DNA of 64,000 nucleotides from CAMCXE01 sp046347475 (lineage in GTDB: Bacteria > Pseudomonadota > Gammaproteobacteria > Pseudomonadales > Cellvibrionaceae): NCBI GenBank assembly GCA_046347475.1, contig JAXMGD010000006.1, positions 248,001 to 312,000 of the forward strand, written 5' to 3'. Of the stretch, positions 41,562-50,826 are shown in pieces. How positions within the stretch are numbered: position 1 is the first letter of the stretch; every line of letters begins with the position of its first letter. Position numbers and translations under genes: made by a program. Under the pieces are notes generated by a model, which was not told where the DNA came from, searched no databases, and saw only the letters and a program-made list of their open reading frames with translations.

Positions 41562-42422
41562 CTACTGAATGCGCTCTTCGTTGAAGTATTTAAGGTGAAT
41601 TTCCGGCTCGATACTGCTGTGGAATTTGGTTTTCACCAGGCTTCTGATGCGCGCCTTGAGTTCCTGTACATCGCTGGCTTCTACCCGAATGTGATCGCCC
41701 ACCGCTTGCCCAACCACCGCGCCGTCGGGAAAGGTGGAGACGTGGAAAATCAGCTTATTGCTGGCTGAGTGCGCCGCCCATTTGTAAATAAATCGCCAGT
41801 GCGACAGGGCGCCGAGAATAACGAATATATGAAATACGTCGTGGCCGCCTATGTAGGAGGGCCAAATGACCGGCCATTGTAAAAAATCACACACCGCTCC
41901 AATGGAATAAAAAATACCGCCTAAAACTAAGCCGCGCAGCCTCTCGCCGGAATAGGCCTTGCGGAATTTGTAGCCGGTAAGGGCGCCCATCCAGCCGAGG
42001 CCTAAAAACAAACTGGTGATCAACCATTGGGGAAATGAAGTGAAAAATATGGCTTCAAAAATGAGCCCTAAGAGGCCTATGACCCAAACGGTGGTGAGAA
42101 TTAACCAGCGCCAGGGGCCGCGGAACAATATGACGTGAATAGGCGTAAAGGTGCCCGCGATTAAGACCCAAATGGCTGCGTGATCCAGCCGTTGTAATAC
42201 TGCGCGGGCGTCACCGGCTTGGGCTAAGAGGTGATACACGCCGCTCATGGAAAATAAAAATATCAGTGCAAAGGAATACAGTGAGAGGGCGGCTAGGCGC
42301 ACTGCATTCCCCTTGCCTTTTTTCAGCAGGAAAAAAGTCGCAACGCTAAAGAATATTGCTGCTAGTAGATGTGTCCAGCTGCTAAAGGGATCATTAAAGC
42401 CCAGGACGACTGCACTGCTCAT
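41562..42422 (-). CDS. Hemolysin III/YqfA family membrane protein with C-terminal extension
   Basis: 286 residues. Seven membrane helices in the first 215 carry the PAQR/HlyIII motifs: DPFSSWTHLLAAIFFSVATFF, GVYHLLAQAGDARAVLQRLDH, WVLIAGTFTPIHV and GGHDVFHIFVILGALSHW. The conserved His residues suggest a metal-dependent lipid hydrolase. The last 65 residues (VSTFPDGAVVGQAVGDHIRVE ... HLKYFNEERI) form a soluble extension not present in the usual 210-220-residue bacterial members. Confidence 0.85.
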   Translation of the reverse strand: MSSAVVLGFNDPFSSWTHLLAAIFFSVATFFLLKKGKGNAVRLAALSLYSFALIFLFSMSGVYHLLAQAGDARAVLQRLDHAAIWVLIAGTFTPIHVILFRGPWRWLILTTVWVIGLLGLIFEAIFFTSFPQWLITSLFLGLGWMGALTGYKFRKAYSGERLRGLVLGGIFYSIGAVCDFLQWPVIWPSYIGGHDVFHIFVILGALSHWRFIYKWAAHSASNKLIFHVSTFPDGAVVGQAVGDHIRVEASDVQELKARIRSLVKTKFHSSIEPEIHLKYFNEERIQ

Positions 42423-42721
42423 GGATGCTGACTCGCAGGTGGAGATTGCTCAAAAGCCTCTTAGGATTGAATACCAAACTTAGGCGCGTTTGGAAATAGC
42501 CACTTAGCTTCTTAGGGCTGCAGGCCAGCGGGCTCGCCGGTCTGCAGTTCAAAAAGGGTGCCAGGGGAAGTATGGCGCAGATTGGTGGTGGGTGTGTTGT
42601 CGCTGAGTGTCATGATGCTGTTGTGCATTTTAGCGCCGATGGCGCGAGGGGATTAGGTTTAGTGCCGCAGGCTCGGTTTTTCAAGGGGCTGATGTTCTTC
42701 TGCTGCGTGGGCCGGCTTGAA
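42423..42721. other. Gap between hemolysin III and QueD-like genes
   Basis: No gene supported. A plus-strand frame runs from 42572 into the antisense of the QueD-like gene and is treated as a shadow. Confidence 0.4.
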
Positions 42722-43552
42722 TCAGCAGCGCACCTCGGCCCCTTTGCCTATCCCCTCATAGGCTTTTACCACCCAGCGATCCTGAGGACTGGTTGCCTTG
42801 AGTTTGGCGGCCAGATGGGCCGTGATATTTTCCACCGTTGTGTCGTCATCCATGAGGTACACCGCTGTTTTAGGTATCTGCAGCCTAAACTCACCTTGGC
42901 TGGCGCCGTAGGCAAATTCCCAGTGGCTGGCGTGATCGGCCACTATATCCGCGCGGGTGCCTATGTAAATATCCCGCCACTCCTGAGCCACCTGCTGCAT
43001 GCTGGCGTGGCATAACACATCATTGCGCCATATTTGGATGCCTGAGCGGTGGCCGTGAGCGATGCGTTGGCAATTTCCCAGATGTTTTTTAAGACCGTGA
43101 CTGTAATGGTAGTAGGGGCCGCTAAGCGTCTCGGGGCGAAAGCTCAGCTCAATACCGGAAACGCCTGGGCCGAAGTGGCCTGCCAGCTGCTCAATACACC
43201 AGGCGGCTACGCTTGCGGGCGTAATGCGCTCGGTGGGTATGTGGCAGAACGCTGAGGCGGGGCCGCGAGTGCTCAGTTGCAAATCATCGGCATAGGTGAA
43301 GTTTAAGTGACACTTGTCATCGCCGAGGGCCAATTGTGGCGCACGGCTGGGTACTAATAATTTGTGGTCAAGGGTGTCATCCAGCCATTGGCGCAGGTGT
43401 TTTTTGACGGTGCCAAAATCGCAAACCATACCCTGTTCATCCAGGCTGCCAACCAGCTGTATGCTGGCGAGCCAGGTCTCGCCAAGCAGGCCGCGCGCGG
43501 GGCATAGGTAACTGAAATCGACATTAGTGAGTTGATCAACGAAAAGGCGCAT
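42722..43552 (-). CDS. QueD-like 6-carboxytetrahydropterin synthase, tandem form
   Basis: 276 residues, twice the size of QueD (about 120-140). The N-terminal half has FSYLCPARGLLGETW, then EQGMVCDFGTVKKHLRQWLDD and LDHKLLVP, matching the PTPS pattern GMVxDF...LDHxxLN. It lacks the Zn His of the F-x-A-x-H start. The C-terminal half has YYHYSHGLKKHLGNCQRIAHGH, supplying the His cluster. The active site therefore appears to be shared between two fused T-fold units. The expected role is pterin/deazapurine chemistry leading to queuosine, in keeping with queF 4 kb away. Confidence 0.8.
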   Translation of the reverse strand: MRLFVDQLTNVDFSYLCPARGLLGETWLASIQLVGSLDEQGMVCDFGTVKKHLRQWLDDTLDHKLLVPSRAPQLALGDDKCHLNFTYADDLQLSTRGPASAFCHIPTERITPASVAAWCIEQLAGHFGPGVSGIELSFRPETLSGPYYHYSHGLKKHLGNCQRIAHGHRSGIQIWRNDVLCHASMQQVAQEWRDIYIGTRADIVADHASHWEFAYGASQGEFRLQIPKTAVYLMDDDTTVENITAHLAAKLKATSPQDRWVVKAYEGIGKGAEVRC

Positions 43553-43913
43553 GGGTATGAATGAGCAGGTGGATGAGGGGGAGGATTATAGGGTGAAACT
43601 GTGCTTTTATGTGCCGGTGGATGCAGTCGAGGCGGTGAAAGCCGCCGTTTTTGCTGCCGGGGCCGGCGCGATGGGATCGTACCAAGAGTGCGCGTGGCAG
43701 ACGTTAGGGCAGGGGCAATTCAGGCCGCTCAAGGGTGCCAGCCCCTGTGTCGGCACTATTGGGGAGCTGGCGTATGTGCCGGAGTATAAAGTTGAAGTGC
43801 TCTGCAGCCGACACACAGCCACTGCGGTGGAGGTTGCGCTGCTAGAGGCGCATCCTTATGAGGAACCCGCCTACGACTTCAGCCCCGTCTGGCGCCGCCC
43901 GCTTGGGTGCTAG
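43551..43913 (+). CDS. YqfO/NIF3-associated PII-like domain protein
   Basis: 120 residues, a stand-alone version of the CutA/PII-like domain inserted in NIF3 proteins. Motifs are KLCFYVPVDAVEAVKAAVFAAGAG, GSYQECAWQTLGQGQFRPL, GELAYVPEYKVEVLC and ALLEAHPYEEPAYDF. The HPYEEPAYD end is typical of the family. Function unknown; metal binding is suspected in homologues. It is divergent from the QueD-like gene, the start codons overlapping. Confidence 0.85.
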   Translation: MGMNEQVDEGEDYRVKLCFYVPVDAVEAVKAAVFAAGAGAMGSYQECAWQTLGQGQFRPLKGASPCVGTIGELAYVPEYKVEVLCSRHTATAVEVALLEAHPYEEPAYDFSPVWRRPLGC

Positions 43914-43924
43914 CGACGCAGAGA

Positions 43925-44254
43925 CTATACGGCTTTGGTAAAGGGTAATACCGCAGCAGCCTGTTTAGGTTGCGGATGTTGTTTGTGGTGGGTAATACCC
44001 TGCAGGGCGTTATTCAGTTGCGATACGGAATCAAACATCATCTGCGATAGCTCAATACAGGCGCCCATGGGTGAGCTGTGTAGCCTGCGTTTGCAGTCAA
44101 TTTGAAACTGCAATCCGCGCAGCCTGCGCTGAATGGCTTCGGGCGCCGAGGCGATTAAGCGCTCGATTTCATGGCGGCGAAATGCCTCCAGTTGTGCGGG
44201 GCTCTCTTTAGCGAGAGCGATGAGTTCGTCCACTGCGGGCCATTCGGATTGCAT
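43925..44254 (-). CDS. DUF3135-type hypothetical protein
   Basis: 109 residues from ATG 44254 (GAGGT upstream). Starts MQSEWPAVDELIALAKESP and has EAFRRHEIERLIASAPEAIQRRLRGLQFQID, the pattern of the DUF3135 family; DCKRRLHSSPMGACIELSQMM follows. Function unknown. Confidence 0.8.
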   Translation of the reverse strand: MQSEWPAVDELIALAKESPAQLEAFRRHEIERLIASAPEAIQRRLRGLQFQIDCKRRLHSSPMGACIELSQMMFDSVSQLNNALQGITHHKQHPQPKQAAAVLPFTKAV

Positions 44255-44492
44255 GGGATACCTCGTTGCAAGCAAGCCTTACGGAAATACAGCACATGGT
44301 GTTCGGTTTGACCGAGCGATGCTGTGTGATTAAAAATCATACTACCAAGATTCTAATCGCTATGTTAATAGCAAGATCTATATCAAATTTTTATATGCTG
44401 AAGTGGCGGGCTTTTTAGGCGGGTGGACAGGTGCAGATCATGCGCGCAATGTGAACCCGTCGAATAATTACCGCCTGAGTTAGAGGGTAACA

Positions 44493-45059
44493 ATGGCCGA
44501 AACTGTAGAACACCGGCGGCGTGTGGCTGCCGTACTCCTATTAGAGCGCGCAACTCCAGCAGGCCTTGAAGTGTTGCTGGTAAAGCGGGCGCAGCATTTG
44601 AATTCCCACGCCGGGGAGGTGGGGCTGCCCGGCGGTATGGCCGAGCCTTATGATGCGGATCTGTGGCATACCGCCCTGCGAGAAGCCGAGGAGGAGGTGG
44701 GGCTGGTGGCGGATTCAGTGCAACAACGGCACGGTCTGCCCCATGCGTTCACCCGCCAGGGGGTGGAGGTTGCGCCCTTTGTGGCGGCTTGGCGGCAGGA
44801 ACACCCGTTAAGCCTGTGTGCCGATGAAATCGAATCGGCATTTTGGATGCCAGTAGCTTTTATTCAGCAGGATCAGCGAGTGCGCACCGATATTTTTACT
44901 CGTAAGGATCAGGACTATTGGGCGCCGGTGTATCGCTTTGCCGGTCAGGTGATCTGGGGGTTTACGGCTCGTCTCTTGGTGGAATATGTCAATCTTTGCC
45001 ATGGCGGCGCCATCGCTCGGCACCACCCTGCACCTGTGGCTCGCTTTAAACCTGGTTAG
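44493..45059 (+). CDS. NUDIX hydrolase, CoA pyrophosphatase type
   Basis: 188 residues. The NUDIX box is GGMAEPYDADLWHTALREAEEEVGL, preceded by SHAGEVGLPGG, which together resemble the NudL/CoAse group that cleaves CoA and its esters. The DYWAPVYRFAGQVIWGFTARLL end also fits. Cytoplasmic and monocistronic. It converges on ypjD, with the two stops four bases apart. Confidence 0.88.
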   Translation: MAETVEHRRRVAAVLLLERATPAGLEVLLVKRAQHLNSHAGEVGLPGGMAEPYDADLWHTALREAEEEVGLVADSVQQRHGLPHAFTRQGVEVAPFVAAWRQEHPLSLCADEIESAFWMPVAFIQQDQRVRTDIFTRKDQDYWAPVYRFAGQVIWGFTARLLVEYVNLCHGGAIARHHPAPVARFKPG

Positions 45060-45063
45060 GTGG

Positions 45064-45858
45064 TTAGGCGCGTTGCAATATCAATTCGAGCACGAATTTG
45101 GAGCCAAAGTAGGCCAGCAACAAAAAAGCAAATCCGGTGAAGGTCCAGCGCATAGCCGCTGCGCCGCGCCAGCCCCAGGCGTGTCGCCCCCACAGCAGCA
45201 GCGCGTAGGTGGCCCAGGCCATCAGTGAAAACACCGTTTTTTGCGCTAAATGCTGGGCTAACAGGTTCTCCACAAACAGGCCGCCGGAAATAATCGCCAG
45301 GGTCAGAACCAGTTCCCCCGCCCAAAGCAGTTCAAACAACAGCGCCTCCATGGTTTGTAAAGGCGGTAACAGGCGCAGCCAGCCGCCAGGGTGTTTGCTG
45401 CGCAGCTTTTGGTTTTGATACGCCAGCAACAAAGCCTGTATTAACGCGGCCAGCATTAGGCTATAGGCTAGCAGCGAGAGCAGGACATGGGTTAATAAAC
45501 CGGCGCCCAATGCTATGGGGGTTGCGGAACTGTTGGATACCAAAAGGCTGATCAGGCTCGCCGACAGGCTCATGGGAAGGGTAAAGAGCAGCAAACTGTG
45601 CAGGGGGCGTTTGAGACTGCTGAGGAAAATTAAAAGATTGGCGGCCCAGAAAAATAGTGGAGCGACTTTAAAAAAGCCGAATTGATAACCGGTGGCGACA
45701 TGGATTTGCTCGAATATAGCCCAGGCGTTAAGCCCTAAAGCCATGCAAATCAGCGCGCTTATAAGGTGGGATGAAAGGGGTTGGCGCTGGGTTAACCTGC
45801 GCATCAACAGTATCCACGCGCCGCTGTAACACAGAATCGAAAGACTGGTGGGGATCAT
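45064..45858 (-). CDS. ypjD: CcsA-like inner membrane protein YpjD
   Basis: 264 residues from ATG 45858, eight membrane helices. The C-terminal WGRHAWGWRGAAAMRWTFTGF is the CcsA/YpjD haem-handling signature. In gammaproteobacteria ypjD is divergent from ffh, exactly as here. Related to cytochrome c assembly proteins; its precise function is unsettled. Confidence 0.88.
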   Translation of the reverse strand: MIPTSLSILCYSGAWILLMRRLTQRQPLSSHLISALICMALGLNAWAIFEQIHVATGYQFGFFKVAPLFFWAANLLIFLSSLKRPLHSLLLFTLPMSLSASLISLLVSNSSATPIALGAGLLTHVLLSLLAYSLMLAALIQALLLAYQNQKLRSKHPGGWLRLLPPLQTMEALLFELLWAGELVLTLAIISGGLFVENLLAQHLAQKTVFSLMAWATYALLLWGRHAWGWRGAAAMRWTFTGFAFLLLAYFGSKFVLELILQRA

Positions 45859-45993
45859 GAAGGGGCCGCGCGGGTTAAGGTGGATGAAAAGCGGTAAAGG
45901 GTAGTGCGCGCGCAACCCGTTTGGCAAGGTTTGCTCGGGTGTTAAGCCTGCGACGGTTTCTGTGCTGAGAGTGGTTTTCTTAACCTAAGCCCG

Positions 45994-45999
45994 TATAAT
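45994..45999 (+). promoter_or_regulatory. Perfect -10 box of the ffh promoter
   Basis: TATAAT about 38 bases before the ffh start, followed by CGCCGCC. The -35 region (GTGGTTTT about 17 bases upstream) is poor. The promoter call is moderately supported by position between divergent genes. Confidence 0.55.
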
Positions 46000-46036
46000 C
46001 GCCGCCTTTCTTTTTCTTCTAATTAGCGACACTACT

Positions 46037-47407
46037 ATGTTTGAGAGTTTGTCCGACCGGTTGACGCGATCCCTGCGCAAGATAACCGGCAAAGCCCGCC
46101 TCACCCACGACAACATTCAAGACACCCTGCGCGAAGTGCGCAAGGCATTATTAGAAGCCGACGTGGCCCTGTCGGTGGTAAAAGACTTTATCAATGAGGT
46201 GCGCAAGCGCGCCATCGGCCAGGAAGTATCCCGCGCACTCAATCCGGGGCAGCAGTTTCTGAAAATCGTTGAGCAGGAGCTTACCCAGATGATGGGTGAG
46301 GCCAATGAAAAGCTCAATCTGGCGATGCAGCCCCCCGCCGTGGTCTTAATGGCGGGCTTACAGGGCGCCGGTAAAACCACCTCGGTCGCTAAGCTTGCGC
46401 GCTTTTTAAAAGACAAAGAAAAGAAAAAAGTCCTCGTGGTGAGTGCCGACGTGTACCGCCCCGCAGCGATTAAACAGCTGGAAACCCTCGCGGCCGAAGT
46501 GTCCGCTGAGTTCTTCCCCTCCAGCAGTGAGCAAAACCCCATTGATATCGCCCGCAACGCCATAGCCCATGGCCGCAAGATATTCGCCGATGTGGTCATA
46601 GTGGATACCGCTGGGCGTTTGCATATAGATGAAGCCTTGATGGAAGAAATTAAGGCGTTACACGCGGTCATCAACCCCATTGAAACCCTTTTTGTGGTGG
46701 ATGCCATGATTGGCCAGGACGCGGTGAATACGGCCAAGGCATTTAATGATGCTCTGCCGCTCACGGGCGTGGTGCTGACCAAAGCCGACGGCGATGCCCG
46801 CGGCGGTGCGGCTCTATCGGTCCGCCATATCACCGGCAAGCCAATCAAATTTCTCGGTGTTGGGGAAAAGGTTGATGCCTTGGAGCCTTTTTATCCCGAT
46901 CGCTTAGCCTCGCGAATCCTCGGTATGGGCGATGTGTTATCGCTCATCGAAGATGTGGAGCAAAAGCTGGATAAAGCCAAAGCCGAAAAGCTGATTCAAA
47001 AGGTGAAAAAGGGCAAAACCTTCGATCTGGAGGATCTGCGCGATCAGTTGCAACAGATGCAAAACCTCGGCGGCATGGGGGCCATTCTCGGCAAATTACC
47101 CGGTATGGGTGATATTACGGCGGCGGCCGAGAAGGCCGATGTTGGCAAACAATTTAAGCAAATGGAAGCCATTATTGGCTCCATGACCCCCGGTGAGCGG
47201 CGCGACCCCGAGCTGATCAATAACTCCCGCAAGCGCCGCATTGCGCTGGGCTCTGGTACCGATGTGCAAGATATTAACCGCCTGCTTAAGCAGCATAAGC
47301 AGATGGCTAAAATGATGAAAAAATTCAAAGGTGGCGGGATGTCTAAAATGCTGCGCGGTATTGGCGGCATGATGGGAGGCGGTACGCCGCCGGGCCTTGG
47401 GCGCTAG
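46037..47407 (+). CDS. ffh: Signal recognition particle protein Ffh
   Basis: 456 residues. N domain to about 85, G domain with LQGAGKTTSVAKLA (P-loop), VSADVYRPAAIKQLE, VDTAGRLHIDEALM and TKADGDARGGAALS. The Met-rich M domain runs from about 325 to the end (MQNLGGMGAILGKLPGMGD, MAKMMKKFKGGGMSKML) and binds 4.5S RNA and signal sequences. It targets membrane proteins with FtsY. Confidence 0.98.
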   Translation: MFESLSDRLTRSLRKITGKARLTHDNIQDTLREVRKALLEADVALSVVKDFINEVRKRAIGQEVSRALNPGQQFLKIVEQELTQMMGEANEKLNLAMQPPAVVLMAGLQGAGKTTSVAKLARFLKDKEKKKVLVVSADVYRPAAIKQLETLAAEVSAEFFPSSSEQNPIDIARNAIAHGRKIFADVVIVDTAGRLHIDEALMEEIKALHAVINPIETLFVVDAMIGQDAVNTAKAFNDALPLTGVVLTKADGDARGGAALSVRHITGKPIKFLGVGEKVDALEPFYPDRLASRILGMGDVLSLIEDVEQKLDKAKAEKLIQKVKKGKTFDLEDLRDQLQQMQNLGGMGAILGKLPGMGDITAAAEKADVGKQFKQMEAIIGSMTPGERRDPELINNSRKRRIALGSGTDVQDINRLLKQHKQMAKMMKKFKGGGMSKMLRGIGGMMGGGTPPGLGR

Positions 47408-47551
47408 TCTGCACAAATATAGTCTTAGGGCTGTACAGGCTTAAGTCTTTCCTTTAGACTTCGCCGCCTTTCGCAGGCCTCCCCCCTGAACACTTTGTTG
47501 GGTGGCGTGCAGTTAACTGATTGATTTTTGTATTCCGACAGGAAAATACTC

Positions 47552-47803
47552 ATGGTAAGCATTCGTTTAGCGCGTGGCGGCTCCAAAAAGCGCCCTTTCT
47601 ACCACGTAACTGTGACTCACAGCGAAAAAGCTTTGGGCGGAAGTTTTATTGAGCGCCTGGGCTTTTTTAACCCGGTTGCCCGCGGTAAAGAAGAGCGTTT
47701 ACGCATTGACCTTGAGCGTCTGGATTTTTGGGTTAAAAGCGGTGCTCAGTGCTCCGGTCGCGTAGCTAAGTTGGCTAAAGACGCCTCTAAAGCTGCTGCT
47801 TAA
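47552..47803 (+). CDS. rpsP: Ribosomal protein bS16
   Basis: 83 residues from ATG 47552 with AGGAAA upstream. Starts MVSIRLARGGSKKRPFYHV, with SEKALGGSFIERLGFFNP in the middle. First gene of the rpsP-rimM-trmD-rplS operon. Confidence 0.98.
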   Translation: MVSIRLARGGSKKRPFYHVTVTHSEKALGGSFIERLGFFNPVARGKEERLRIDLERLDFWVKSGAQCSGRVAKLAKDASKAAA

Positions 47804-47844
47804 TTAGCATTGGTGTAGGGTGCCTGGTATCCGCGGCGGCTGAC

Positions 47845-48372
47845 ATGAATTCCAAGCTTGTAGTCGGTCAGATTGTCGGGGTATTTGGGATTAAGGGTTG
47901 GTTAAAGGTTAAGTCCTTTACAGCGCCTGCCGATAACCTGCTGCACTATGCGCCTTGGTATCTTGGTTTGCCCCAGGGGCTTAAGCGCTTTGAGTTAGAA
48001 GATTACGCACAGCGGCCCCAGGGTTCAGTGGTTAAGCTCAAGGGTATTGATGATCGCGATCAGGCATTGGCTCTGGGTAAAGCGAGCATCTACGTTGAGC
48101 GCGATCAGTTAGCTGAGCTTGCAGCAGGTGAGTACTACTGGAGCCAGCTAATTGGCCTGCGTGTTATCAGCCAGTTCGATGGTGTTGAGCGCGACCTTGG
48201 TGTGGTGCACAGCCTGCTCGAAACAGGTTCCAATGACGTTTTGGTTGTGCGAGGCGATAGCGCCGCCATTGATCAAGCCGAGCGGTTGATTCCTTACCTG
48301 CCTGGACAGTTTGTTGTTGGTGTGAGTCTTGAACTCGGCTGTATCCGAGTTGATTGGGATCCGGATTTCTAA
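47845..48372 (+). CDS. rimM: 16S rRNA processing protein RimM
   Basis: 175 residues with the RimM N-domain (VVGQIVGVFGIKGWLKVKSF) and a PRC-barrel domain (YYWSQLIGLRVISQF, LGVVHSLLETGSNDVLVV, LIPYLPGQFVVGV). It assists maturation of the 30S head with S19. Between rpsP and trmD. Confidence 0.96.
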   Translation: MNSKLVVGQIVGVFGIKGWLKVKSFTAPADNLLHYAPWYLGLPQGLKRFELEDYAQRPQGSVVKLKGIDDRDQALALGKASIYVERDQLAELAAGEYYWSQLIGLRVISQFDGVERDLGVVHSLLETGSNDVLVVRGDSAAIDQAERLIPYLPGQFVVGVSLELGCIRVDWDPDF

Positions 48373-48403
48373 CAATCAGTAAGAAAATAGCAGGAGCCTG
48401 CTT

Positions 48404-49162
48404 GTGAATATTGCAGTGCTTACCTTGTTTCCCGAGATGTTTAGCGCCTTTGCGAATTTGGGCGTAACCGGCCGGGCAGTAAAGCAGGGGTTGATTCAGT
48501 TGCACTGTATTTCTCCGCGGGATCACGCGTTTGACCGTCACCAAACGGTAGATGATCGGCCTTTCGGCGGCGGCCCTGGCATGGTGATGATGGTCGAGCC
48601 GTTGCGCAGGGCGCTTCAGGAGGCCAAAGCTAAGCTTGCGGCCAGCGGGGCTTTGAGCAGTAAAGTGATTTATTTAAGCCCGCAAGGTCAGCGTTTTGAC
48701 CAGGCGGCAGCCGACCGGCTCAGCGCTGAGCAGGCGTTGATTTTCGTAGCGGGGCGCTACGAGGGCGTCGATGAGCGATTTATTCAGCGCTATGTGGATG
48801 AAGAGTGGTCCATTGGCGATTATGTGTTAAGTGGTGGGGAGTTACCCGCCATGGTTATGGTGGATGCGATGGCGCGTCTGCTGCCGGGTGTTTTGGGTGC
48901 TGCGGAGTCCGCGGTGCAAGACTCTTTTGTGAGTGGGTTGTTGGATTGTCCCGCCTACACTCGACCGGAAGAATATGATGGTGATCGCGTGCCTGAGGTC
49001 TTGGTGTCAGGCGATCACAAAAAAATTGCAAATTGGCGTTTGCAGCAGTCTTTGGGGCGAACCTGGGAGCGCAGGCCGGATTTGCTTGAAAAACTGGAGT
49101 TGAGTCCTGGGCAGTTGAAGCTGCTTGCGCAGTATCAAGCTGGGCGTCAATCCGATACCTAA
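48404..49162 (+). CDS. trmD: tRNA (guanine-N1)-methyltransferase TrmD
   Basis: 252 residues from GTG 48404. It makes m1G37 in tRNAs and prevents frameshifting. The SPOUT knot motifs are present: DDRPFGGGPGMVMM, FVAGRYEGVDERF, EEWSIGDYVLSGGELPAMV and YTRPEEYDGDRVPEVL. Confidence 0.97.
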   Translation: MNIAVLTLFPEMFSAFANLGVTGRAVKQGLIQLHCISPRDHAFDRHQTVDDRPFGGGPGMVMMVEPLRRALQEAKAKLAASGALSSKVIYLSPQGQRFDQAAADRLSAEQALIFVAGRYEGVDERFIQRYVDEEWSIGDYVLSGGELPAMVMVDAMARLLPGVLGAAESAVQDSFVSGLLDCPAYTRPEEYDGDRVPEVLVSGDHKKIANWRLQQSLGRTWERRPDLLEKLELSPGQLKLLAQYQAGRQSDT

Positions 49163-49210
49163 ACCGTTTTTAAATTGTTAGCTGTGAAGCTAAATTGTTG
49201 GGAGCATGCT

Positions 49211-49573
49211 ATGAGTTCTAAGAACAAAATCATCCAAGAGCTGGAAAACGAGCAGCTCAAAACCGACCTGCCAAGCTTTGCGCCTGGTGATACCGTTGTT
49301 GTGCATGTGCGCGTAATTGAAGGCGAGCGCGAGCGTTTGCAGGCTTATGAAGGTGTAGTGATTGCGATTAAAAATCGCGGTTTGAACTCTGCATTCACTG
49401 TGCGCAAGATTTCTCACGGCGTGGGCGTTGAGCGTACTTTCCAAACGCACAGCCCTCAAATTGGTTCTATTGAAGTGAAGCGCCGCGGCGACGTGCGTCA
49501 GGCTAAGCTTTACTACTTGCGTGACCTGGCAGGTAAGGCCGCTCGCATTAAAGAAAAACTGACCAGCAAGTAA
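49211..49573 (+). CDS. rplS: Ribosomal protein bL19
   Basis: 120 residues from ATG 49211. Contains FAPGDTVVVHVRVIEGERER, AYEGVVIAIKNRGLNSAFTV and ERTFQTHSPQIGSIEVKRRG. Last gene of the operon, followed by a terminator. Confidence 0.98.
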   Translation: MSSKNKIIQELENEQLKTDLPSFAPGDTVVVHVRVIEGERERLQAYEGVVIAIKNRGLNSAFTVRKISHGVGVERTFQTHSPQIGSIEVKRRGDVRQAKLYYLRDLAGKAARIKEKLTSK

Positions 49574-49586
49574 TCTGCTCGTTAAC

Positions 49587-49612
49587 AAAAAAGGCCCTTA
49601 GGGGCCTTTTTT
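49587..49612 (+). terminator. Terminator of the rpsP-rplS operon
   Basis: AAAAAGGCCC-TTAG-GGGCCTTTTTT, a perfect stem with T run. Confidence 0.93.
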
Positions 49613-49818
49613 GTTGGCTGCATCCCAAGGTTGCATTTATGTGCGGGCGACCTCTTGGCGGGCCAGGCTGAGCGGCCGGGTAAATTGCCAACTGAACCAA
49701 AACACATTTGCTGGGTCTGGTGCTATTCTCGTTCGCCTGACTCATTATCATTCGCACGGCTTCGGCAATGCCGCAGTTTTAAGTCCAACCGAATCACTTT
49801 TATTATTCGAGATCTCCT

Positions 49819-50634
49819 ATGAAGCTGACATCCTCTTTATTGACCGGCGCAATCTGCTTGGCATTGGCTGCTGGGGCAATAGCTGCTGACAAGCCCAAAC
49901 AAGTGGAATTACCCATTGCTGTAACCGGGCAGTCTGCCGCCGCACCCGCCAGTGAGGGTAATCTTGAGGAGATTAAGCAGCGCATTAATAAGACGCTGCA
50001 AGGCGCCAAGCCCGATTTATCAGTATCGGACGTCCAGCGCTCGTCAATTCCTGGCGTGTATAAAGTTTCCTTAGGGCAGGGGCCTGCCATTTACACGAAT
50101 GCTGATGGCACTAGCTTTATCGTGGGCGACTTCTACCGAATTAATGGTGCGGAAGTGGTGAATGTGTCTGATGAGGAGCGTAATGGCTTGCGCGCTAAAG
50201 CCTTGGCTGAGCTCAAAAAGGAGGACATGATTATTTTCTCCCCCGAGGGCAAGCCTAAAGCCTCTATCTATGTATTTACCGACGTGGATTGTGGTTACTG
50301 CCAAATGCTGCATAAAAACGTCGGTAAGATAAATGAGCTGGGCATCGAGGTGCGTTATCTGGGCTACCCGCGCGCAGGCCTGAATACAGCATCCTTCAAT
50401 AAATTGGCCTCCGCATGGTGTGCGGCCGATAAAAAAGCGGCTTTAACTAAGCTTAAAAATCGCGAAGAAATTCCTAATAACGTCTGCCCTAATAATCCTA
50501 TTGCAGCGCAATTTCAGTTGGGCCAGCAGCTGGGCGTATCAGGTACGCCAGCGTTAGTGTTTGAAAATGGCCAGATGGTGCCGGGCTTTGTTGAGCCGGA
50601 GCGCTTGGCTCAGATGCTTAATATTAAGAGCTAA
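49819..50634 (+). CDS. dsbC: Periplasmic disulfide isomerase DsbC
   Basis: 271 residues: signal peptide of about 23, an N-terminal dimerisation domain (about 45-130), and a thioredoxin domain with the active site CGYC at 158-161 and the cis-Pro region VSGTPALVF. A second Cys pair (SAWC ... NNVCPNN) is structural, as in E. coli DsbC. It repairs wrong disulfides with DsbD. Confidence 0.96.
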   Translation: MKLTSSLLTGAICLALAAGAIAADKPKQVELPIAVTGQSAAAPASEGNLEEIKQRINKTLQGAKPDLSVSDVQRSSIPGVYKVSLGQGPAIYTNADGTSFIVGDFYRINGAEVVNVSDEERNGLRAKALAELKKEDMIIFSPEGKPKASIYVFTDVDCGYCQMLHKNVGKINELGIEVRYLGYPRAGLNTASFNKLASAWCAADKKAALTKLKNREEIPNNVCPNNPIAAQFQLGQQLGVSGTPALVFENGQMVPGFVEPERLAQMLNIKS

Positions 50635-50657
50635 ATGCCTCTGGTGAGTGACTGTTT

Positions 50658-50680
50658 AAAGGCCCTGCGGGGCCTTTTTT
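50658..50680 (+). terminator. Terminator after dsbC
   Basis: AAAGGCCC-TGC-GGGGCCTTT stem followed by a T run. Confidence 0.9.
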
Positions 50681-50826
50681 CTTGCCCGGGGAAAATGCAC
50701 AGGTGAGTGTGGCTAGGCTTTATGTTTGGCTGTTAATCCCTGGTGCCTGCTCGTTGACAGGGGTTAAGCGGCTTTGTAAGGTGGCGGTCTTTTTGCCCGA
50801 TCCGCCCAAAATTGCAGAGGTTTAGG

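Noticed and set aside
42572..43015. 147-codon plus-strand frame
   Set aside because: Antisense to the QueD-like gene; high third-position bias of the real gene keeps it open.
46117..46848. 243-codon minus-strand frame
   Set aside because: Shadow within ffh.
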